A stretch of DNA of 64,000 bases from Bidens hawaiensis (lineage: Eukaryota; Streptophyta; Magnoliopsida; Asterales; Asteraceae). The position numbers were made by a program, and so were the translations under genes. Position 1 is the first letter of the stretch, and each line of letters opens with the position of its first letter. Shown here one piece after another: positions 35,251 through 45,976 of this stretch. The stretch spans positions 2,852,001 to 2,916,000 of the forward strand of contig JAIQDT010000059.1 in the NCBI GenBank assembly GCA_021521415.1, given 5' to 3'. A model generated the notes under the pieces. That model was not told where the DNA came from and made no database searches. It was given only the letters and a program-made list of their open reading frames with translations.

Positions 35251-36796
35251 TTTCTAATACATTCATGCTTCATTCACTTTTGGAACAACTGAGCTTCTGT
35301 TCATAGATCTTGGAAGCATTCTATGTCAATGTAATACACAGAATGCTATTATCCATCCCTTATGTTCACATGGTTTAATATATAAATGCCAATTTAATGC
35401 ATAGCATTCTATGTCAATTTAATACATAAATGAGCTTTGGAACACTTTATTATCCATCTCTTCTGTTCACATCTAATACATTGTTTTTTATTATTTTGAC
35501 ATACGAATAAAGATTCACCAACAACAAACATATACCATGAAAGATTTAAAAACTTGATGCTGCATTCTATGTCAATTAGATAAAATTATATTAATTCGAT
35601 AACTTGAATATATATCATCAGATGTTTGTAACTAGGGCAAAACATGGAAAACTAGATTAGGAAGAAAGCTAACCTGATTCAGGATGAAGTTTGATTCTAG
35701 GAAGATGATGAGATGTTCAATTGCTCTGCAGATGTATATTTGCGCCAAAAAGATGTAGGTTAGCGCCAAAGAAAACTGCTGTAGATCGTGAGACATCGTG
35801 GGGGTAATTTAGGAATCTATAAAGTTTTTCACCTTTTCCTTCTCTCCTCTCCCTTTTCCTCAAGTGAGACTCGGGAACATAGCGTTAGGGTTAGAGGTAG
35901 TTTGGGAAGTTTATAAAAGTAAAATAATAATAATAATAAATAAATAAAAGGTAATTAGATAATAATAATAATAATAATATTGCGTAATAATAATAAAAAG
36001 TGTATATTGGATGTGAGGACTTGAACGAAACCCGAACTCGAGACCCTACACGTTTAGAATCCGTCAACCTAGGAAGCTCGTTAGAGAAGCCTAAACGTAT
36101 GAACCCACTTAAGGACGTTATCTCATAAACGCATTAAGGACATGAATTAATAATAAAGAAGCGAATATAATATAAATATATGATACTAATAAATGAGGAT
36201 TAAAGTATATTAAATTAATACGAACGGTTAAAGAAGAATACATGCCGGTTCAGTTAACTTAAAAGTTAACCCGGTTAACTTAAGAAACTAAATAGCAAAA
36301 AAATATAGAGGATTAATATATGTTCGTTATTAAAAGTTAGTCGAGCTCACTTGAAGAAGGGAATTACTATTAATTCGGAAAGGAATCGACTACAGGTGAG
36401 TTCTAGCCTCCTTTTCCTTTAAATGTTTTTCGGGTTGTATGTATACTCGTATGTGAAAGAAGAGATATATGCAATTTTAGTTAATGACATATATCTTGTA
36501 AGAACGTGTCTATATATTAATTTATTAATATATATTTGAATGTTTGATTGATAGCTGATAGAATAGAAAGAGTTAGGGAACAAACCCTACTAATGATTGC
36601 GTAGAATGTTATAGGAATATAAACGAGTATGAATGTTGTGTATAGAAGAATGTGTATACGTTCATGGGTAGAGCCTTCGGGCCTCATGCATACACAATAA
36701 GCTAGGATGACAAATCCCTCTAACTTTATATGGCTCGGTTATGAGCAAGGAAGGCCTAGTTATGAGCAAGGATAGGAGGCTCGGTTATGAGCAAGG

Positions 36797-36875
36797 GGCT
36801 ATTTGGCAATTGCTGAACCATTAAGACGTCTGAATGATTAAGAAACTCTGACCCAGTAAGTGCTGAACCAGTAAG
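36797..36875 (+). mobile_element. DNA-transposon end of GGGGCTATTTGGCAA type
   Basis: GGGGCTATTTGGCAATTGCTGAACC followed by repeated CTGAACC(A/T)TTAAG-like units resembles a terminal sequence I associate with hAT-like plant elements. The opposite end was not found. It interrupts the solo LTR. Confidence 0.4.
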
Positions 36876-37432
36876 TGTCGTTTGGTTGGACATTGAATGA
36901 CTATTTTACCCCTCTGAACTATTTAATGCTAAATGAAAGATATCTGTTTATTCAGAGCTCTTAATAACTGTAATAAATGACACAAACTTTTATTATAACC
37001 AACCAAAATACATCTTAAAACAAACTTTCATTATAACGAGCCCTAAACATTAAACAAGGCTTCTCAATGGTTGAGTTTCATTGTGACTGTTGTGCCCAGA
37101 ATATGTTTATGTAGAGTCTAAAATAAGTCCCCACTACTACAAAAACGACCATTTGTAAGCGTCAAAACAGTTGCAAACGCGCTTTTTAACAAATAAAAGA
37201 AAGAATATCAAGCAACATTAGACCATAAATCAAGAAACTAAAATGAAAGACCATAACATAAAAAGTTAAAAACCATGGAAACTGATGGTGCGTGATTTAA
37301 GATAAAATTCCATTGAAACTTGATTCAAACAATTTTGATGTTTTTTTAATGTTTTTTCCCCTGAAATTTCAAGTTTTCTTCGGTAGTTCCTAAACTTCCT
37401 TCACATTAACCAAACAACATGACACCAAGCCT

Positions 37433-37855
37433 TCACCGGAAAGTTGAACTTCGGTTGCCCGTCACAGGAAAAGCTTGCCGTCGCCTACCCAACTGAAAAT
37501 CACCACTCCTTTCACCACCAGCCGATTCCTTTCGACCTCCACCACCCTTCTTCTTTTCCCCGTTCCCATTATTATAACTACCATCACCATCTTCCCCATC
37601 GGACCCGTCGTCCCCAAACCGCACTTTTTTCTGCACGCTTCTGGGAGCTTGATGAAAGACCCGACAAAAGTTTGATCTGTTTAACCTTAATCTCCTTGGT
37701 TGCCTGTTAACAAACGTAAACTTAGCAAAATGACTAAAATACCCTTCAAGCAAAAACAAATTTCCAACCTTTGATTCAAGATTGAACTTTCTCTTTCCTG
37801 CTGTGTTTCCAAACATGGCTCCAAAGGCACAACTCGGTTTCTTTTGGACCTCCAT
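37433..37855 (-). pseudogene. Gene-like fragment, 140 codons, unrecognised
   Basis: Open from an ATG at 37855. The first 30 residues (MEVQKKPSCAFGAMFG...) look like ordinary protein. The middle could be an intron (donor-like AAAGGTTGG, acceptor-like GTTAACAG), and the C-terminal half is Gly/Glu/Lys-rich (KKVRFGDDGSDGEDG). An acceptor-like TATGTAG lies just upstream, so this is probably part of an exon series with the fragment at 37940-38098. The product was not recognised. Confidence 0.38.
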
Positions 37856-37939
37856 GCTTACTCTCGAACCCTACATATGAAAATAATATCATTTTACTTG
37901 AAAGAATCTTTAGTTTTGTATAAATAGAAAGAACACAAG

Positions 37940-38098
37940 CTAATAGCATACAGACGATCCATCTAATTTATGGCATTGATTCGCTCCAATGATAAAGTTT
38001 CCAACTTCCTTTTCAAACGAGTCGTCTTCACCAACATTACTATTACTTTCACCTGCAACTTCTTCACCATTGGCAAGTTTAGCATTTGTTGCAGCCAT
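37940..38098 (-). pseudogene. Gene-like fragment, 52 codons
   Basis: ATG at 38098, stop at 37940. The residues (MAATNAKLANGEEVAGES, then EKEVGNFIIGANQCHKLDG) look protein-like. A donor GTCTGTATGC near the end would splice in phase to the ATATGTAG acceptor before 37870. The function is unknown. Confidence 0.35.
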
Positions 38099-38203
38099 AT
38101 GCACAATTCAATAATTTTTCAAATAAAGTAAACATCTTTATCTCAGATTTTGCTTCTTTCTTTAAAGATTGAAACTTTGAAACTAAACTATAACTCAAGA
38201 AAC

Positions 38204-38265
38204 CTAACCATTTCAATGTGTTCTTCCTTCAGCTTCTTGGCAACGGGTTCAAGTGCAACCACGTT
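38204..38265 (-). pseudogene. Exon-like fragment, 62 bases
   Basis: It is bounded by GATGTAG (acceptor) and AG|GTTTCTTG (donor) and reads NVVALEPVAKKLKEEHIEMV, a helical, charged segment. The neighbouring exons are uncertain. Confidence 0.35.
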
Positions 38266-38399
38266 CTACATCGAATGCTTGATAATACTAACAACCACAC
38301 CAAGGTTTCGTTCAATGTATGAGAGCCTCGACTTCAATGGGTGGCATAGTTTTGCAGGTGTCACTGGCATTTGCTTTGCTTTATAAAATTGACAGACTA

Positions 38400-39477
38400 A
38401 TAAGCGAGTTAATATTGAACTTTAATAAAAAAAAAGATGAAGAATAACCATATTACCAATTTCAGTTAGAACTTTGTTTGGTAATATATAACCAGCACTT
38501 TCATCTCCTGCATTTGTCAATAGTAAATCCTTCAAAATAATATTTTATAGTATCTTTCAAAGAAAGAAAAAAAGAAGAAATAGCTTACTGCGACAATTAC
38601 AAGTTAGTCGTATTGGGATTCTTATTATAGTAATTATTTTATCATATATATAAATTATAGATGTGGTTAGTATATAAAATATTGTTGATTTTGACAAGAC
38701 TAAACAAGTATTTAACTTATACAGAAATGAAAGATTTGTATAGTTCAAACAAGAAAGTAATGACAAGTTGGAAAAAGTGAAGAGTCAAACAATAAGTATT
38801 AAAAGAGTGCAAAGAAAAGGAATTGTATGTGTATGTCAAGCTTATTTGGACATTGGATGGCACTACCAAGTCTTTTGAAACAACTATTATAGTTTGGAAA
38901 CTATTTAACTTTTCAATATTACGACAGTATGAACCGAACATATAGGCTAAGATCAAAATATTCTTAATTAACTGGATTTAAACCTTTGGAAAATGTGGCC
39001 AAATAGTCATATTATGAGGCCAGATCAGGAACAAACAATGCACAAGACAGTATTGCTCCTATCTTCCTATAGACCACAAAATTTTATCATATATATAAAT
39101 TATAAAATTTGCCCAAACGGTTTTAACGCGTTTCAAGTTATACAAAAAAACGTGTTTAACCAAAATGTCCTAAATTTTAACGCGGCCTTGTTTTACGTTG
39201 CTTCAATAGTTCAATTCATACTGAAAACGGACTTGTGTTAACCCAAACCAACTAAAATTTATCCCAATCTGGTTGTGGAATTTACACCGTTTATAATTTA
39301 ACTATAAAAATGACCAGTTTTAACCTCCGAAACTTTAACCTTAAGCCAATATCAAGTTATACAGGAAAAAAAAAAAAAAAAAAAAAAAAAAAACCAGTTT
39401 AACCCAAACCTCCTAAACTTTAACCCAATCTGATTTTATCCCGTTCCAAGTAATTAATACTAAAAATAGAGTTTGAA
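38400..39477. other. AT-rich filler, no gene seen
   Basis: It holds two degenerate copies of a roughly 100-base unit (AAACTTTAACC..., TCAAGTTATACA, about 39105-39225 and 39335-39440) and a 28-base poly(A) run at 39366-39393. No coding frame is supported. Confidence 0.5.
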
Positions 39478-39580
39478 ACGAGAGGAGCTCGGGCTCTATG
39501 TAAGTTAAACGAGAGGAGCTCGGGCTCTATGTAAGTTAAACGAGTCGAGCTCGGGCTTGGCTCAGCTCGTTTGCACCCTT
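39478..39580 (-). repeat. Inverted copy of the GAGCTCG repeat
   Basis: Two units of GAGGAGCTCGGGCTCTATGT and AAGTTAAACGAG, then CAGCTCGTTTGCACCCTTACA, which is the reverse complement of the block at 34730-34900 and carries the apparent terminus. Confidence 0.65.
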
Positions 39581-40273
39581 ACACCTTATTTTAAACACAA
39601 ACACAATATACATGGCCAATCCCATTTTATTTCACCATTTTGATTGAAACCCTAATCTCTTAACAATTATGAATCCATCTTACAAACTATAAAGACACAG
39701 ATTTTGGAAATTAAAAATTGAAGCCCTAATCTCTAACATCAATTTCGGGAATCGCAACCTGCTATTGAAGAAAAAAATTACCTGGGCAGCAGATGGGCTT
39801 GTCGCTTCAAAGGGTTGGTCGATTCATGGGTAGGACCGAAGAAGATGGGTCACGATTCGGGACTGGAGAAGAAGGGAGAAACTATTTGGTTGAGGGTAGA
39901 TGGAGAAGAACATTATATCAGGTTGAGGGTAATCTATTCAGCTTCAATTCCTCACACGGGAGGCTCAAAAGTCATTCGGATGTTATGTATAAAAGATGTG
40001 ATGTATTTACAAATAGCATGTTATGAAACGTAAAGAAACGTTAGAACTCACTCAGCATATAGTTGATTTTTAGTATGCATGCAGGTATTGTGATGACATG
40101 GCAAGCTCAAGACGCGTACGGGGCTATCCATATTGAAGATTAGATAAAGAAAGAAATTGTTTTATAAATGTTTTAGATTTCCGCTGCGATTTGTATAGAC
40201 TTCGCTGTAGCAAAACTACGTTTATGAGTAAATCCAATACCGAATATAAGGCTACCGGATTCGGGGCCTTACA

Positions 40274-40278
40274 ATTAA
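40274..40278. repeat. Target site duplication ATTAA, right copy
   Basis: It pairs with 32868-32872. Confidence 0.85.
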
Positions 40279-40825
40279 TAATAACGTTATAGGTATGGTT
40301 AGACTAGCATGGCTATCTAAAACATCACATCAATGCCACGTCATTGTCGCGTAGATAGTAGGCTTTAGTTAACTCACCCTTTAACAAGCGTGTTATGGTT
40401 TAAATAGATGCTAAGAAAACAAAAGTATGAATGGCTAAAATGGTGCCACCCCTCATTGCCTTCTCGCTACCACAATCCCGCACTACGAGTTTAATTTCGT
40501 TTTTAGTCAATGGAATGACCACAAAAGATGAGTCAGAATACAACAGTCTCTTGAACTGGTTAGCTTTAAGTTTTGGATGAACCCTATGATTGCAATCAAA
40601 CTTCTTTTTAAAGATGCCAAAGTCCTTCAATTATATATCTCTAGGACTATTGATCCAACTTCCATTAACCATTAAGCTGCAAATACTCCCTTTCTCGATG
40701 GTTGGTTGATAACACAAATGAAAAAAAAAAGAAAGAGTTTTCGTCACCATAATGGCCCATTTCATCCTAGATTTAGCAAAAGATCATTGATTTGCATTTT
40801 GTTCCCATTTCAATATATATATATA
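40279..40825. other. Intergenic, no gene seen
   Basis: Low-complexity AT sequence. A 76-codon open frame on the minus strand (40400-40630) shows no recognisable motif. Confidence 0.5.
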
Positions 40826-41446
40826 GGGGTGGGATCTAGAGAAACTCCTTTTAAAGAGAGAACTAGAGAACTAATAAAAACTATTTTTAACTTTTTTAAA
40901 AAAAATATTTTACGATTTTTTTTTCTTTCCTCCTTCTAATAAGATGATATTGTTCCTAAAAAAAAACCGGCGATGTAATGCATATGTGCAATAATGTGTA
41001 TTGCATTTATACGATAGTGTTTTATTGCATATAATACAACACAATTGCATTATACAATACACACTATTGAATATATGCAAATACAAACACTAATAATTGT
41101 ACTCGAAACAAACTATCGCATATACGTAATACAACACTAATGCACATATACACTATATTGTTTTTTTGGTATTTTTGTATATAATATAACACTATTGCAC
41201 TAATACAATACAAAAAATTGCATATATGTTATTCAACATTATTGCACATATCAAAATACACACTAGTGCAAATATGCAATAAAAAAAAGTCGATGTATTG
41301 CATATGTGCACTACAACGAGTTTTTTTTCTTCGAGTAAACGGTAACATAATATAAGAATAATGGCAAAAAATGGAAATTTAAAAATATTTTTTTATTAGT
41401 TCTCCAGTTCTCTCTTTAAAAAGGAGTTCTCTCTTGATCCTCTCCC

Positions 41447-41447
<1 letters not shown>
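40826..41447. mobile_element. MITE with about 55-base terminal inverted repeats in (TA)n
   Basis: The left end GGGGTGGGATCTAGAGAAAC pairs with the right end read on the other strand as TGGGAGAGGATCAAGAGAGA, and pairing continues through AACTCCTTTTAAAGAGAGAA. The element is 622 bases, has no coding frame and is bordered on both sides by TA repeats. That recalls MITE families that target (TA)n. Confidence 0.8.

Positions 41448-41451
<4 letters not shown>

Positions 41452-41516
<65 letters not shown>
41452..41516. repeat. (TA)n microsatellite
   Basis: About 32 TA units between two MITE-like elements. Confidence 0.95.
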
Positions 41517-41518
<2 letters not shown>

Positions 41519-41522
<4 letters not shown>

Positions 41523-42197
41523 AGGATTCTAAAAGAACCCTTGGCAAATTGAGAACTTTGAGAACTATTTTGGACCACTAAAAAAATCTCTATAAAAATA
41601 TTTTAAAAATTATAAAACCAAAAAAAACAAAAAGTTTAAAAAGTAAAAAAACTAAAATTCTTATATTTCACTCTGGTTTTGTTAAAAAAAACCGATTTTT
41701 TTTAATTCATATTATACCTATACACATATGTATACTTTCATTTAATCTCTAGTTACGTAATGTGCACATATATGCATTATCATATACCTTAAATTATACA
41801 TATGTATATAGAAAAAAACATATGTGTACATATATGTACATATTATACATATATGTATAATTTAGCTAAACCGAAAAAAGTTCTTTTTTAATTCGTATTA
41901 TACCTATACACATATGTATACTTTCATTTGATCTATAGTTTACGTAATGTACACAGATGTACATTATCATTTACCTTAAATTATACATATGTGTACATAT
42001 ATGTATAATTTAGCTAAACCGAGAATTTTATTTTTTTCGTATTTTTAAAAACCAGGATGATAAATAAGAGTTTTGGTTTTTTTACTTTTTTTATTTTTGT
42101 GTTTTTTTATGATTTTTTTATTTTTGGATTTTTTGTGATCCAAAATGGTTATCATAATTCTCAATTCCCAAAACGTTCTCATATGATCCTGATCCTA
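41519..42197. mobile_element. Second MITE-like element next to the same (TA)n
   Basis: The left end GGTAAGGATTCTAAAAGAAC and the right end (GTTCTCATATGATCCTGATCC) are inverted copies with several mismatches, and the pairing extends through AATTGAGAA. Inside, a block with TATACCTATACACATATGTA is repeated in tandem (41710 and 41895). It is non-coding. Confidence 0.6.
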
Positions 42198-42200
42198 TAT

Positions 42201-42410
42201 AAGGATCCTAAGAGAACCCTTGGCAAATTGAGAACTTTGAGAACCATTTTGAACCATTAAAAAAACCTCTAAAAATATATTTAGAAAATTATAAAACAAA
42301 AAAGACGAAAATTTTAAAAAAGTAAAAAAATCCAAAATTCTTATATTTCATTCCAGTTTCATAAAAAAAAACACACAAAAAAATTTTAATTCGTATTATA
42401 CCAATACACA
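42201..42410. mobile_element. Truncated copy of the second MITE-like element
   Basis: It repeats the first 200 bases of the element at 41519 (AGAACCCTTGGCAAATTGAG...) and is cut at 42410 by a gypsy LTR end. Confidence 0.7.
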
Positions 42411-43527
42411 TGTCACACCCCGCCAAAACAAAAGTGCGGGCGCGTGACATCATGTATACCTTAAGCATATGATTATCGCCAACATAGTAGCATTAGGATA
42501 CCAATTGTTTAAAAAGCGTTTACAAACCATAACATGCTTTTAAATGAATTATTTTAAGACAAAACTGAGATTTCTTATATATGACCCTAAATATCAATAG
42601 GTATCATAGTTATGCCTTGAGGTCCCGTCTTCATGATTCCTTAAGTGCTTGTTAATTCCCTGAAAAACATATGTTTTAAACAATCAACACAATGGTTGTT
42701 CACAGGTTTTGAGACTCCATATGAAATCACGTTATTCATAAAGCATTGAATCAGTTCACAAATAAGTATACGATAATATATTGAAGCAAATACGATGATC
42801 CTCCGTAGACTAGCTAAATCTACGAATTAATATGACGAACCTTGAGCCTATAACCAAACCACGACTTATATCCTTTTGCCCGGTTCAAATCTCACAGATG
42901 GAATATACGCACCCTATTTTGATGCAATATCGGAGGTTAGAGCGACTAACCTAAAATAGGGGGAAATGTCAACGTCAATAGTACTATTCTTATATTCCTG
43001 TGGCTAACTCTGTTAGCTAATGGTTATAGTATGCAAGCAAGGGACTTATAGCACTATATAGTTCAACTCATGTTCGCATAAGGATTAGGTGTTTTTGTTT
43101 CTAATTAACGTATATAAAAGTAGTTGTGTATGTTTTCCACCCCCGAATTTATAAAACAATAAAACAGTAAAAGGGGGTTGTGAAACTCACCTCATGAGTT
43201 CAGTGTTTGGTTCGCTAGTAATATCAGTTTAGACTTGGGGTCCGCTGCCTTCACACATCCTAAAAGCGTAAGGTCAGTTAGTTACCGTTATCGATTCGCA
43301 AGTCAGTTTATGCTAGTCACTTTCACCCAACTAGTTGTTTCATTTTCATTCATGCATACCTTACATATCTTCTGGTCATGGATATACGTATATGTACATA
43401 TTCATTCGTATAAACATTCCATAATAACATTCAATACTTAGTCATACATATGAAATATTCATTCGTATAAACATTCCATAATAACATTCAATACTTAGTC
43501 ATACATATGACATACACATATCATACA
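42411..43527 (-). mobile_element. Chromovirus-type LTR, 3' half, inverted
   Basis: Read on the minus strand it ends GGCGGGGTGTGACA, the typical chromovirus LTR terminus. It carries GAGGTGAGTTTC (donor-like) and TTTTTCAGGGAAT (acceptor-like) blocks. Its 5' half is missing. The last 220 bases (43303-43527) are an inverted duplicate of 44894-45097. Confidence 0.7.
43303..43527. repeat. Inverted repeat, left arm
   Basis: It is the reverse complement of 44894-45097 with very few differences; the right arm lacks about 24 bases near its end. Both arms contain a tandem doublet of about 59 bases (GACTAAGTATTGAATG...). Confidence 0.85.
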
Positions 43528-43557
43528 CAATCATCTCTAAGTGTCCTACATGGCCTA
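43528..43557 (+). repeat. 30-base piece of Athila LTR as filler
   Basis: The sequence is identical to 45122-45151 and 54960-54989 (starts CAATCATCTCTAAGTGTCC). It lies isolated inside the chromovirus-derived inverted structure. Confidence 0.8.
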
Positions 43558-44289
43558 CATGGCACGCATACTAAACTTATGAGCAAGACTATCCCTAGTA
43601 CACTTCTCATACGACATGTGATTAGCCCCACTAGCTAACAAACAACTCACGCATAAAAGTTGTAACGTCCAACTTTTTGTTAAATAATGAATGACGGAAA
43701 GTTTTGTTATTTAACTGTGTGTCGTTAAGTTAGTCTTGTGTTAAGTGTTTGGGAGTAGGATTTGGGAATGGGTGGTGGGACCCGTGAAACCCCCTCTATA
43801 TAAGCCCAACCACTTCTTTTCCTTTCTTTTTCTCATCCAAACACACAAACACACACACTCAAGAAACACACACATACACTCTCTCTAGCACTCGGATTTA
43901 AAATCCAAGACAAAGAAGGGTGGAATCTCGTGTTTAACATCGTCAAGCAACAGGAATCACGTCCAGATCCTCGAGTTGTCAAGATCTGAACTCTAACCCG
44001 CAAGCAAAAGGTGGGTTTTAGTTTAAAATGGTTAAGTTTTGTGATTAGAATCGGCATGCAAACAGTTATAATGATAGATCGAGTTGTGAAATGTAAGAAA
44101 AATATAAACTTGGTAAGTTATAACCTCTCGGGTGCACTTTGTGATAAAAAGGTGGTGTTTGGACTTTGAGAGATGGGTTCAGGATTAGGTGCATGGGGTC
44201 AGAATGTGTTAAAAGTTGGGAAAGAGTAAAAATCAGGTCCTGAGGAAGAGCCACGAAGTAAAATGGCTTAAAAATGGTATAAGCAAAGA

Positions 44290-44520
44290 AAGGCAGGCAT
44301 TTCGCTTCGCTCAGCCATGAGAAGCGAAACAGGCATTTCGCTTCGCTTAGCCATGCGAAGTGAAACGCGTCCATGCGAAGCGAAAAAGTTTCATGCGAAG
44401 CGAAACGCGTCCATGCGAAGCAAAACAGTTTCATGCGAAGCGAAACGCGTCCATGCGAAGCGAAACGCTTCCATGCGAAGCGAAACAATCCCATGCGAAG
44501 CGAAATTCTTCCATGCGAAA
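44290..44520. repeat. 20-base tandem array, core CATGCGAAGCGAAA
   Basis: Nine units begin CATGCGAAG at 44352, 44372, 44392 and so on to 44512, exactly 20 bases apart. Two inverted core copies (TTTCGCTTCGC) precede them at about 44297 and 44336. The array lies within the leader or U5 part of the chromovirus LTR. Confidence 0.92.
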
Positions 44521-44893
44521 ATTTTATAAAATTCATTTTCTGATGCATTTTTGTTAAAGGATTGTTAATGAAAATAAAATTTTTCCCAGCCAGGGGCGCT
44601 GCCCCTTAGATCCTGCTAGGGGCTGCCGCCCCTAGACCCCGCTACCAGGGGCGCTGCCCCCGAACCCCCGTTAGTGGAGGGTGTCATTGACTTAGATATA
44701 AGAAGTAGTAGTAATGGATATTTGATACTTGTAATGCATTATACAGTTAGCCGTGCACAACTAAAGAAGGGCATTACTATTAACGGCGAGAGAAACCGAC
44801 TTCAGGTGAGTTTCTAGCCCTTTTATCTGTTATGTTTTTGGGGCTATGTGCATACTCCTTTGTGATAGTTGTTAATACACTTAACTTAAGTGG

Positions 44894-45097
44894 TAGTGTA
44901 TGATATGTGTATGTCATATGTATGACTAAGTATTGAATGTTATTATGGAATGTTTATACGAATGAATATGTCATATGTATGACTAAGTATTGAATGTTAT
45001 TATGGAATGTTTATACGAATGAATATGTACATATACGTATATCCATGACCAGAAGATATGTAAGGCATGCATGAATGAAAATGACTAGCATAAAGAG
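44894..45097. repeat. Inverted repeat, right arm
   Basis: See the left arm at 43303-43527. Confidence 0.85.
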
Positions 45098-45818
45098 CAG
45101 AAGAACAAGTCCCGATCATCCCCAATCATCTCTAAGTGTCCTACATGGCCTACCAGATCATAACCGAGGCCCGAGAGATGCCGATGCGCGAGTAGTTTCT
45201 TCGAGACATACCCGGGATGTAGAGTATTGTATCTTTCAGTTTTTCTCATGTATTTAGAACGAATTGATTGTAATGATCTTTGATTAATCTATGAGTATTG
45301 ATGTCTAGTATTATTGTGCACTCAGTCAGTTTAGGTTTATTTCAATCAGAACGATTATTGTGCCAGTTGCTATGATAATTGCTTATAGGATTGTTTTGAC
45401 TAGTTGAATGGGATGAAGCATACGCTTTCCCTTAGTTGAGTCACACTGGCAGGGACTGTTTGATAACCAGTGCCGTGTATTAGTAAGCGTTGATGCCTAA
45501 GGTTTATCTAGTTAGTCAATCGGTATTGATCAGCGATTGTTAATCTGTTAAGTTGCATGAGTTTACTGTTAGGTTAATTACTTGGATTCCCGGGTGTGAT
45601 TTGTCTTTGTTAATTGATTGAATACGCGATTACTTGGTTGCTTGTTATAACATATAAACCGTTTGCTAGTGTGATCAGCACTTTAATTGAATTACTTCAT
45701 AAGTTTAGGAATTGATTTCACTTCACACTGACCACATACTCCTGGTGGATACGATACCTGACTTAACCTAGCTGCTTAGGTTAATTAGGTTTTTGCATGA
45801 CTCAAACGACGGTCATCA
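45098..45818 (+). mobile_element. Athila 5' LTR, truncated at its 5' side
   Basis: It is nearly identical to 54942-55654 and ends GGTCATCA next to the primer site. The first about 365 bases present in the 3' LTR are missing, replaced by chromovirus sequence. The near identity of the shared part indicates a fairly recent insertion followed by rearrangement. Confidence 0.88.
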
Positions 45819-45821
45819 AAA

Positions 45822-45839
45822 TGGCGCCGTTTCCGGGGA
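45822..45839 (+). promoter_or_regulatory. Athila primer binding site (tRNA-Asp type)
   Basis: TGGCGCCGTTTCCGGGGA lies three bases after the LTR end and differs by one base from the usual Athila/Tat site. Confidence 0.9.
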
Positions 45840-45976
45840 GTTAGTACGCTTAGTGTTTTTGTGATTAATTGATTTCTTTGTTTAGTTTAGTTTAATTTAG
45901 TTTTTGTTTTTAATTTTAGTTTAGTTTTATTTTCTCATTTTACGCAGGGTGTGTTGTTTGTGCAGGTAACAGGTTT

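Larger units (their letters stand above)
34078..35880. mobile_element. Foldback or MITE-like DNA transposon with GTTCCCGAGT ends
   Basis: TGTGTTCCCGAGTC followed by a purine-rich run (34078 onward) pairs with a pyrimidine-rich run ending in GACTCGGGAACATA (35866-35880). The element interrupts the LTR. Two more GTGTTCCCGAGT copies at about 34152 and 34219 suggest repeated terminal segments. It has no transposase. The GAGCTCG repeats and the (TA)n run lie inside it. Confidence 0.6.
37132..38400 (-). mobile_element. CACTA-type end with gene-like fragments
   Basis: CACTACTACAAAAACGACC at 37132 is a typical CACTA terminus (preceded by CCC). Downstream lie three minus-strand gene-like pieces with splice signals (38265-38204, 38098-37940, 37855-37433). 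No transposase and no matching right terminus was found, so the element may be truncated. Gene capture by a non-autonomous CACTA would explain this arrangement; a decayed host gene next to a CACTA end is the alternative. Confidence 0.45.
32873..40273 (+). mobile_element. Chromovirus-type solo LTR expanded by nested insertions
   Basis: It starts TGTAACGTGCACAC, like the LTR start at 43661 (TGTAACGTCCAAC), and ends GGATTCGGGGCCTTACA, flanked on both sides by ATTAA. It contains a TATA-type promoter near 33040, leader-intron-like GGTAAACC at about 33213, and an R-U5 block AAGAAGGGAATTACTATTAA (36354) that matches one at 44766. It has no retroviral coding frame. The excess length is explained by a foldback MITE (34078-35880) and by DNA-transposon sequence between about 36797 and 39990. 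True LTR length is roughly 2.4 kb. Confidence 0.72.
43661..45097 (+). mobile_element. Chromovirus-type LTR, 5' part
   Basis: It starts TGTAACGTCCAAC. A TATATAAG promoter box lies at about 43796-43803, followed by an ACACACAC-rich leader, a GGTGGGTTTTAG donor-like site, the array at 44290-44520, a GGGGC-rich palindromic stretch (44590-44670) and the block AAGAAGGGCATTACTATTAA shared with 36354. It is cut at 45097 where Athila LTR sequence starts. Confidence 0.75.

Noticed and set aside
39793..40033. Overlapping plus-strand ORFs of 72-77 codons.
   Set aside because: No domain; both frames are equally open in purine-rich transposon or LTR sequence.
41396..41578. ORF with poly(Tyr-Ile).
   Set aside because: Translation of the (TA)n microsatellite.
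44290..44548. Long ORFs on both strands across the array (minus 44066-44548, plus 44317-44557).
   Set aside because: The 20-base unit is stop-free in several frames; the proteins are pure repeat.
45075..45257. 60-codon ORF repeated at 54888-55094.
   Set aside because: It lies in the Athila LTR and appears twice only because the LTR does.
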